Part shown: positions 6,961-12,069 of the stretch, piece after piece
How the letters are laid out: every line of letters starts with the position of its first letter
Position numbering within the stretch: the stretch's first letter is position 1
NCBI GenBank assembly: GCA_007125875.1
Contig: SLCI01000133.1
Coordinates: 1-12,069 of the forward strand
Origin: Kiritimatiellia bacterium
GTDB taxonomy: Bacteria; Verrucomicrobiota; Kiritimatiellia; SLAD01
DNA: 12,069 nt
Reading direction: 5' to 3'
The notes under the pieces: generated by a model
What the model was told of the DNA's origin: nothing
What the model saw: only the letters and a program-made list of their open reading frames with translations
Databases searched by the model: none
Translations under genes and position numbers: made by a program

Positions 6961-9645
6961 ATGGCTGACGAAAAAAACAATTCTACTTGGTTCCTACAAA
7001 CTGACGATGGTGATACGTATGGCCCCATAACCTTCGAGCAATTGAAGAGCTGGGCTGATAACTGCCGTATTGCCCCGGGCAATCAAATTTCTGAAGACAA
7101 AAAGACTTGGATTTCTGCCGAAGAATTACCGGGGCTCGGTATGCATTGGATGATTGAGCTCGCCAATGGGAAAACCTTCGGCCCCATCAACAAAACAGCC
7201 GTGCGCGACTTTTTCGAAAATGGTGCGGCGAAAGGCTCTGGAAAAGTCACGAATGAGAAGAGCGGCGAGAGCATGACCGTTGAGGAATTGTTGGCCTCAC
7301 ACGTCGATACCCAGAGTGTCGGAGGTCCACCGCCTCGCAGCAAACCCAAAATGCCGACGGCCTCGACACAAGAGTCGCAGGAAGCGGCGAAACCCGCCGC
7401 AGCAGAAGCGAAACCTGCTGCTCCCGTACCCTCCCCTGCTCCACAACCTACCGGTCCATCGCAAGCTGAACTGGATGAAGCGAAAAAGGCATTAGAGACA
7501 GCCAAAGCAAGCGCGTCGGAGCGGGAGCAGGCATTACAGCGAGAAATCGAAACGCTCAAAGCACGACCGGTGGAAGTCGACACAGGTGCTGCGGATGCCG
7601 CCGAGAGCCGTGCTCAGCGATTAGAGGAAGAGGTTGCGCGGTTGAAGGCCAACTTAGAGCAGGCCCAAGCTGCGGCGGCTGATCAAGCCCAACGTGATCA
7701 AGAAAAAATCACCGATTTGGAAGCACGCGTCCAGGATACGGCGGCCACCCGACGCATTCAGGAGCTGGGTGCCAAGATTGATGAACTCGAAGGTCAAGTC
7801 CAGATATCTGAGGGCGTTTTGGCCGAGCGCGAACAACAGCTTGAGCGCCAGCGAGAGCAATTACAGGAGAAACAGTCCGAGCTGCAACGCGTGACGCGCG
7901 AAATGCAGGGTCAAATTCAGCAACTCAATCAAGAGTTGGAAACAGCGATCGCCAACCAGAAGACCGAAGAGCTTGCTGAACAACGCGCGCTTTACGCTCA
8001 ACTTGAGCAGACCTCGGCGGAAAGGCAACGCTTATTGGAAAGCGAACTGAATCATCTACAATCGCAGCAAGGCGATGCCGAGTTACGCGAGCGGGCACTG
8101 GAAGAAAAGATCGGTCATATCACACAACAATTGCAGAGCGCGCAGGATACACTCGCCGCCCGTGAAGACTCCCTTCGCCAGCAGCGCGAACGCGTCGCGC
8201 AGGTCGAGGAAGCAGCTCGTAACAGCGAACAAGTGCTGCAAGAGCGCTTACAGCGTGCTGAGGGAGAGTCCCAACGCTTGGCGGATAATATCCATCAGTT
8301 GCAATTGCAGATCGATGAACAGGCCCGCAACGCCACAGAATTGCAAGAGCAGGCAGAGCAAGCGAAAAGCGAGCTCGAAAGTGTGCAGGCGGAATATGAC
8401 AGAGAACTGGCAGAAGCCAGAGAGAAAGAATCCGAGAGCAGTCAACGCCTCGCTCAGCTGGAAGAGGATTTGCGCGCAGCTTCCACTCGAGCCGACGAGC
8501 TCGAGATCGAGCTGGAACAGCGCGAAACCGCATGGGCACGGGAACGTCAGCCCCTGCTTGATGAGCAGGCATCGCTGCGTGAGAAAATACAGGATCTTGA
8601 ACAGCAGCAAGCGGAAGCAGAAAGCCGTATTGCGGAGCTTAGTGCCAAGGAACAGCAGTGGATTGAAGCTTCCGCTGAGATGGAGAAAACCGAAGCGGAC
8701 CGCCAAGCTATGGTCGCTCAGCTAGAGACCGACTTGCAACAGTACAAGGATCTGTTGGAGGAAGAATGGCAGCGCGCCAAACGTCGTGATGCCGATTTGG
8801 CTCAAACCCGCAAGAACTACGGTGAAGAGTTGGCTCGCCGACAAGGGGCTGATACCCGCAGCTTGGAACTGGAAAGTCAGGTCCGTGATTTGCAAGAGGC
8901 AACCGACGAATTGCAGGACCTCGTCCGCGAACGCGAAGAGACGGCGCGCGAGGCCCAGGCCGCAGCACAACAGGCCGAAAACGAGCTGGCACGACGCAGC
9001 GAAGAGCTCGCCGCCCAGCAACAGGCGTGGGAAAGCGAAGTCGAACAGGCCCGAGAGGCCCTCGCCTCGCACGAACAACAAGTTGCCGATGCTGAACGAG
9101 CGCATCAAGTGGCATTGGAAGACTTGCAGCAGCAGCTCGCCCAACTGCGGGATGAACGTCAGACGCTCGAATCGCAAATCGAACAGCTCTCGCTGGAATT
9201 GGATCAGCAACGTGAACAGCTCCGACAGGAACAGGAACAGCGTGTCAGCGAAATTGAAGAGCTTAACTACCGCGCCATCCAATCCGAACAGGAAAGCAAA
9301 GGTATTCAGCTGCGACTCGAACAGCAGAAGCAGTTCTATGAGAAGGAGCGCGAGCAACGTCGTCAGAGAGAGTCTGAGTTGCAAGCCCTCAAGCGTTCTT
9401 ATCAGGAAGCGCAAAACACCTTGCGCCGCCAAGAGCGCACCATGGCCCATCAGCAGAAGCTTGCTGAGGATGAACTGGAGCGTATGCGTCATCGCGAAAC
9501 CGTTATGAAGCGTCGCTTGGAGCAAGCGCAGGGTGGCAGCAGCTATCGTTCACCGGTCGCTGCGCCCAAACCAGTTGAGCCCGAAACGCCCGCCGCGGAT
9601 ACAGAGGGCGGTGAAGACGAAGAGTCACACAGCAATCAGGATTGA
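6961..9645 (+). CDS. Twin GYF_2-domain protein with very long coiled coil
   Basis: An 894-residue cytoplasmic protein (no signal peptide, no membrane helix). The N-terminus holds two GYF_2-type (DUF4339) repeats: residues 9-58 with WFLQ, YGPITFEQL and the closing TWISAEELP, and residues 61-112 with HWMIEL and FGPINKTAV. A proline/alanine linker (about 120-167) follows, then roughly 690 residues (about 168-857) of almost pure E/Q/R/L/A heptads, nearly free of proline. As one continuous coil this would be a rod of about 100 nm. The tail (858-894) is short, acidic and disordered. AGGA at 6949-6952 sets ATG 6961. Two bactofilin genes follow, the first only 33 bases downstream, so I infer a cytoskeletal or scaffold role. 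GYF domains of eukaryotes bind proline-rich peptides; whether bacterial GYF_2 domains do so is not established. The extreme composition causes the long antisense open frames here. Confidence 0.85.
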   Translation: MADEKNNSTWFLQTDDGDTYGPITFEQLKSWADNCRIAPGNQISEDKKTWISAEELPGLGMHWMIELANGKTFGPINKTAVRDFFENGAAKGSGKVTNEKSGESMTVEELLASHVDTQSVGGPPPRSKPKMPTASTQESQEAAKPAAAEAKPAAPVPSPAPQPTGPSQAELDEAKKALETAKASASEREQALQREIETLKARPVEVDTGAADAAESRAQRLEEEVARLKANLEQAQAAAADQAQRDQEKITDLEARVQDTAATRRIQELGAKIDELEGQVQISEGVLAEREQQLERQREQLQEKQSELQRVTREMQGQIQQLNQELETAIANQKTEELAEQRALYAQLEQTSAERQRLLESELNHLQSQQGDAELRERALEEKIGHITQQLQSAQDTLAAREDSLRQQRERVAQVEEAARNSEQVLQERLQRAEGESQRLADNIHQLQLQIDEQARNATELQEQAEQAKSELESVQAEYDRELAEAREKESESSQRLAQLEEDLRAASTRADELEIELEQRETAWARERQPLLDEQASLREKIQDLEQQQAEAESRIAELSAKEQQWIEASAEMEKTEADRQAMVAQLETDLQQYKDLLEEEWQRAKRRDADLAQTRKNYGEELARRQGADTRSLELESQVRDLQEATDELQDLVREREETAREAQAAAQQAENELARRSEELAAQQQAWESEVEQAREALASHEQQVADAERAHQVALEDLQQQLAQLRDERQTLESQIEQLSLELDQQREQLRQEQEQRVSEIEELNYRAIQSEQESKGIQLRLEQQKQFYEKEREQRRQRESELQALKRSYQEAQNTLRRQERTMAHQQKLAEDELERMRHRETVMKRRLEQAQGGSSYRSPVAAPKPVEPETPAADTEGGEDEESHSNQD

Positions 9646-9678
9646 TAATCTGTTCAAGTAACACGAAAAGGAAGAATC

Positions 9679-10098
9679 ATGGAAAGTACGAAAGCAGAAA
9701 CTGTAATCTCCGCTGATGTTGAAATCACCGGTACAATCAAAACCTCCGGCGCGATTCAATTTGACGGAAAACTAGAGGGCGACCTCCAGTGCGAAGGCTT
9801 GGCAACGATTGGAAAGACCGCCGTAGTCAAAGGCAATATTACGGTTGAAGCCGTGGCCCTGGAAGGCAGTGTCACGGGTAACATCGTAGCCAAAGATCGT
9901 ATCCAGTTACTGTCTTCGGCCAAGGTGCAGGGCGATATCAAAGCGAAACGACTGACGGTGGAAGATGGCGTAACCTTTATCGGTCGCGCAGAAGTTGATC
10001 CCTCGGGTTCGTCAGCAACCGCGTCTGCGCCACCGCCCGCGAGCTCCGCTTCAACGGCAGGAAAGATTCCGCCGTTGCCCGGCGACCTTAAGAAATAA
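9679..10098 (+). CDS. Bactofilin (polymer-forming cytoskeletal protein)
   Basis: A 139-residue protein matching the bactofilin family, which self-assembles without nucleotide into non-polar filaments from a right-handed beta-helix. The core is about residues 8-104 with the repeated turns typical of the fold: ITGTIKTSGAIQFDGKLEGD, then TVEAVALEGSVTGNIVAK and LTVEDGVTFIGRAEV. The opening residues form a short polar N-terminus. A disordered Ser/Ala/Pro tail (105-139) ends in PPLPGDLKK, a small proline-rich motif. AGGAAG at 9669-9674 is a strong ribosome binding site. It lies 33 bases after the GYF/coiled-coil gene, so the two are probably one transcript. Bactofilins elsewhere act in cell shape, stalk growth and placement of envelope enzymes; which of these applies is not visible here. 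Confidence 0.93.
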   Translation: MESTKAETVISADVEITGTIKTSGAIQFDGKLEGDLQCEGLATIGKTAVVKGNITVEAVALEGSVTGNIVAKDRIQLLSSAKVQGDIKAKRLTVEDGVTFIGRAEVDPSGSSATASAPPPASSASTAGKIPPLPGDLKK

Positions 10099-10099
10099 A

Positions 10100-10153
10100 G
10101 ACCGTGCCGCTGGCTGAATAGAGTTCAGGCAACGCCGGTCATTTGACCGGCGT
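10100..10153 (+). promoter_or_regulatory. Competing hairpins between the two bactofilin genes
   Basis: ACGCCGGTC (10132-10140) and GACCGGCGT (10145-10153) form a perfect 9-pair hairpin with an ATTT loop, followed only by GTCTGTTT rather than a clean T-run. The 3' part of its left arm, CGGTC (10136-10140), can instead pair with GACCG at 10100-10104, enclosing a small CTGAA/TTCAG hairpin (10114-10128). The two states exclude each other. The strong hairpin may act as a partial terminator or as a barrier that sets unequal amounts of the two bactofilins. A small CTGT/ACAG hairpin with a TTCG loop follows at 10156-10167. Confidence 0.45.
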
Positions 10154-10217
10154 GTCTGTTTCGACAGCGTGCGGCAAAACGTTGGGATCTCTGCAGCTCC
10201 CTACCCAAAACAGGCTC

Positions 10218-11015
10218 ATGGCTGATCGCGGTAAATCAGGTTTTGTTGACGGACTCGTCACCTTGCGCGCAACGCAATTGCGTCAGCGTGAAAGGAAGTA
10301 TTCTTCTGTCGAGGCGGAAGAAACAGCTCCTCAGGCGGAGACCGTCAAAAAGCCGACGGATGCCAAGAAAGCTATGCAGATTGGCCGGACGGTCATGCCG
10401 ACTCAAAATGAGATCGTGTGCTATGCCTGTAACTTCAAGTTCGTTATGCGCGGGCGGGCCGAAGTTACGCAATGCCCCAAATGCGGAGCGCGACTTAGCC
10501 TCAAGGATGAAAAGATCACTGGGGGCTTCCCGGACGAGTTAGTCACCGCCGGTAAAGTCACACTGACGCGTAGTGCCATTCTCGACGGTGGCCAAATCAC
10601 TGCGAACAATATTACGCTAGAAGGGCTTGCGAAAAGTGGCTCGCTCAAGGCGTTTCAAACACTCGAGTTAGCCGAGGGCGCCGCCATTCCAGAGGATATG
10701 GTGGATGCTCGCCACCTGCGGATTGGCGTTGGAGCCTCCTTCGATTTTCATTCGCCGATGACGTTTGGCGATCTGGACATTCAAGGCGAACTCAAAGCGG
10801 ATATTGTTGCTGAGGGCATGGTCACAATCCGCTCGACAGGTCACTACCTGGGTCGGCTTAAGGCGGCTCATTTGGTTGTCGAAGACGGTGCAGGCCTGAA
10901 TGCCGATGTACGCATTATTGCACCGGGCCAAGAGATCGACCCCGATGATAACGATCGCCCCGCAGCGGAAATTGACGAGGCCACCGCGCCACCGAAGATC
11001 ACGCTCCCGATCTGA
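10218..11015 (+). CDS. Zinc-ribbon bactofilin
   Basis: A 265-residue protein from ATG 10218 (MADRGKSGFV). The frame is open further upstream to a TTG at 10143, but that start would lie inside the intergenic hairpin and the extra residues look non-coding. A basic, disordered N-terminus (1-60) leads to a four-cysteine ribbon: CYAC (68-71) and CPKC (86-89), spaced CX2C-X14-CX2C, expected to hold one zinc. Residues 100-235 show bactofilin-like beta-helix turns, with LDIQGELKADIVAEGMVTIR and HLVVEDGAGLNADVRI near the end. The C-terminus is acidic with a PPKITLPI tail. The combination of zinc ribbon and bactofilin occurs, to my knowledge, in Verrucomicrobiota. Being next to a canonical bactofilin, it may cap, anchor or co-polymerise with it, which is inference. 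The bactofilin repeats are less regular than in the upstream gene. Confidence 0.85.
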   Translation: MADRGKSGFVDGLVTLRATQLRQRERKYSSVEAEETAPQAETVKKPTDAKKAMQIGRTVMPTQNEIVCYACNFKFVMRGRAEVTQCPKCGARLSLKDEKITGGFPDELVTAGKVTLTRSAILDGGQITANNITLEGLAKSGSLKAFQTLELAEGAAIPEDMVDARHLRIGVGASFDFHSPMTFGDLDIQGELKADIVAEGMVTIRSTGHYLGRLKAAHLVVEDGAGLNADVRIIAPGQEIDPDDNDRPAAEIDEATAPPKITLPI

Positions 11016-11050
11016 TACCAGTTTCCAATACTTTTCAGTCTATTCTCAGA

Positions 11051-11074
11051 GGACGCGACGGAGCGCGTCCCTCC
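11051..11074 (-). repeat. REP-like hairpin, copy A
   Basis: Read on the minus strand the element is GGAGGG, then arm ACGCG, loop CTCCGT, arm CGCGT, then CC. The longest stem is GGACGCG/CGCGTCC (7 pairs). It shares flank and loop, but not stem sequence, with the element at 11114-11138 on the other strand. It lies 36 bases after the zinc-ribbon bactofilin stop and could also help to end that transcript. Confidence 0.6.
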
Positions 11075-11113
11075 GGAATGCCTCTGCAGGTCTTCGCTTT
11101 TCTTAGCACGAAC

Positions 11114-11139
11114 TGGAGGGGCAACCTCCGTGTTGCCCA
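11114..11139 (+). repeat. REP-like hairpin, copy B
   Basis: On the plus strand the element is TGGAGGG, then arm GCAAC, loop CTCCGT, arm GTTGC, then CC. GGGCAAC/GTTGCCC pair over 7 bases around the six-base loop. GGAGG (11115-11119) could alternatively pair with CCTCC (11125-11129). Compared with copy A every base of both arms may differ as long as pairing is kept, while GGAGGG and CTCCGT are identical. The two copies are inverted relative to each other, about 40 bases apart. Confidence 0.6.
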
Positions 11140-11174
11140 GAGAATCTAACGAAAAGATGTGGCAACTGGCCAGA

Positions 11175-11903
11175 TTACGACTGCGGCTTCGAGAGCAACC
11201 CGAATTGTGCGATACCCAAGGCGATCCACCCCGCCATCACCACGATCGTGAAGATCAGAATCGGAACCGGACCGAACTGCGCGATCAAGGGCAGCGAGGC
11301 AGCAGTAAACAATCCCCCGCCAACCACCGGCTCGAACAGTAATTGCTTGTAACCGAAACTGTGCATCGCCCCGGTACGGTTCACAGGATCCGTCATGCGT
11401 ATCAAAAGTAACCCGATCACCGTCATACCCATGCACTGCCCAAAATTGGCTAAGCCGTACGATACCCAATCCTTTTTGAATAAGCGCGGCGCCAACCAGA
11501 TAAACATCGCGACATTCCACAGGATACCGGCGATGGCGAGCACAATGAATGGGCCGAACTGGGCTCCGATCGCGGCCAAGGAAATGGTCGCTAGCGCCGA
11601 TACGATTAAAACGTCCAAGGCAGTGCCTGACACACGATTGACTAACTGGCGATCCACTCGTTTCCCTAGTCCTGAAAAATCGAGGACCAATTGCAAGAGT
11701 ACACCGCCAATCATCGCCAACGGGAACAACGGGATATGCCGCATCAGCTCCAGTCCGCCCGACGCGCCCCATGTGAGTGCCTCCAATCCTATCAAGCCCT
11801 GATGAAGGATCCACCCGATGCCGATAGCGATACCGACCCCAATAATTTCATCATAGTAATCAGCTTCATCCGCACAAGCGAAGCAGACACTTGCTCGACA
11901 CAC
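11175..11903 (-). pseudogene. C-terminal half of a GltS-type sodium/glutamate symporter (5'-truncated)
   Basis: The minus strand encodes 242 residues, about seven hydrophobic segments, that match the second half of GltS-family sodium/glutamate symporters (usually about 400 residues or more). Recognisable stretches are VSGTALDVLIVSALATISLA, corresponding to the family segment before the PF motif (here FGPFIVL), and YGLANFGQCMGMTVIGLLL followed by FGYKQLLFEPVVGGGLFTAA, the region of the second pore loop. Similarity seems to begin near residue 13 (position about 11867); the first dozen residues (MCRASVCFACAD, from a GTG) look like non-coding sequence. An in-frame TAA lies just upstream at about 11916, and no upstream frame shows membrane helices of the missing half. 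I therefore read it as a remnant created by deletion or rearrangement. A real half-length transporter or an assembly join cannot be excluded. Confidence 0.65.
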
Positions 11904-12069
11904 TTCATCGTGTTCTTAACCGCCACTCTTGATCGGATACACATAAGCGACCCGCTTAACCGATCTCTGCTGCCCGAAAGAACTCGCTTTGACATTGATG
12001 CGGGATGTGGGGCTCCGCTACCTCGGTGTAGCTGGCGCGAACAGCAATATTAAACACCCGCTCGTAAAC
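11904..12069. other. Non-coding or decayed stretch at the right edge
   Basis: No frame on either strand gives a convincing protein here. On the minus strand, where the missing half of the symporter should be, all three frames are closed: one by the stop near 11916, one by TAA at 11958-11956, and the third by stops of its own. A plus-strand frame is open from about 11949 to the edge but overlaps a hairpin. The sequence holds one small repeat-like hairpin (12017-12032) and otherwise nothing I can name. Confidence 0.5.
12017..12032 (+). repeat. Third, diverged REP-like hairpin
   Basis: GCTAC (12017-12021), loop CTCGGT and GTAGC (12028-12032) reproduce the arm-loop-arm plan of the elements at 11051 and 11114, with one change in the six-base loop (CTCGGT for CTCCGT) and yet another stem sequence. 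The GGAGGG flank is missing; GGGGCTCC precedes it instead, so membership in the same family is uncertain. Confidence 0.35.

Noticed and set aside
8722..9525. Long antisense open frames (minus strand) across the coiled-coil gene
   Set aside because: Glu/Gln/Leu-rich codons read backwards give few stops and Leu/Phe-rich peptides, so long antisense frames are expected by composition; no ribosome binding site or known domain.
10143..10217. Upstream in-frame extension of the zinc-ribbon bactofilin from TTG 10143
   Set aside because: The start lies within the 9-pair hairpin, and the added residues show no family resemblance; ATG 10218 is more credible.
11146..11814. Minus-strand 222-codon frame overlapping the symporter remnant
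   Set aside because: It is rich in Arg, Gly and Asp without domains, as expected of an off-frame reading of a membrane protein gene; the other frame carries clear transporter segments.
11998..12069. Plus-strand frame from ATG 11998 to the edge (MRDVGLRYLGVAGANSNIKH and four more residues)
   Set aside because: It looks protein-like at first, but the frame is short, has no ribosome binding site, and its middle (LRYLGVAG) is encoded by the repeat-like hairpin at 12017-12032. I could not match it to a family.

Overview
The window reads as a chromosomal segment of a moderately GC-rich bacterium, most likely from the PVC group and within it a Verrucomicrobiota-like lineage. This rests on gene content, not on any search. 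It has a zinc-ribbon bactofilin beside a plain bactofilin, a GYF_2/coiled-coil protein, a type I signal peptidase with a long cytoplasmic N-terminus and an internal insertion, a GltS-type symporter C-terminal half of the kind I associate with Opitutae-like genomes, and a membrane protein whose C-terminal domain resembles one common in Planctomycetes. I saw no tRNA, rRNA, CRISPR array or transposase.

Layout. 1-99 (-): start of a small membrane-anchored protein that runs off the left edge. 194-754 (-): six-helix membrane protein, DUF2301-like. 954-1820 (+): ferredoxin-NADP+ reductase-like flavoprotein, preceded by two small palindromes. 1836-5413 (-): a tight operon rpe-lepA-lepB (ribulose-phosphate epimerase, elongation factor 4, signal peptidase I). 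rpe and lepA overlap by ATGA, and lepA and lepB are 6 bases apart. lepB converges on the reductase gene with only 15 bases between stops. 5426-5540: divergent control region with a plausible sigma70 promoter for rpe and a nested inverted repeat.

5541-11015 (+) is the most interesting part. It encodes a single-span membrane protein with a ~220-residue proline-rich tail, a 894-residue protein with two GYF_2-like domains and ~690 residues of coiled coil, a small bactofilin, and a second bactofilin with a four-cysteine zinc ribbon. GYF domains classically bind proline-rich peptides, so I infer a membrane-to-cytoskeleton scaffold: proline-rich membrane anchor, GYF/coiled-coil rod, then bactofilin filament. 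This is a hypothesis from gene order and domain content.

11016-12069 looks degraded and repeat-bearing. Two REP-like hairpins in opposite orientation share a fixed CTCCGT loop and GGAGGG flank but have different, compensating stem sequences. A third related hairpin lies near the right edge. Between them is the C-terminal half of a GltS-type sodium/glutamate symporter on the minus strand. Its N-terminal half is absent, and stops occur in all three upstream minus-strand frames.
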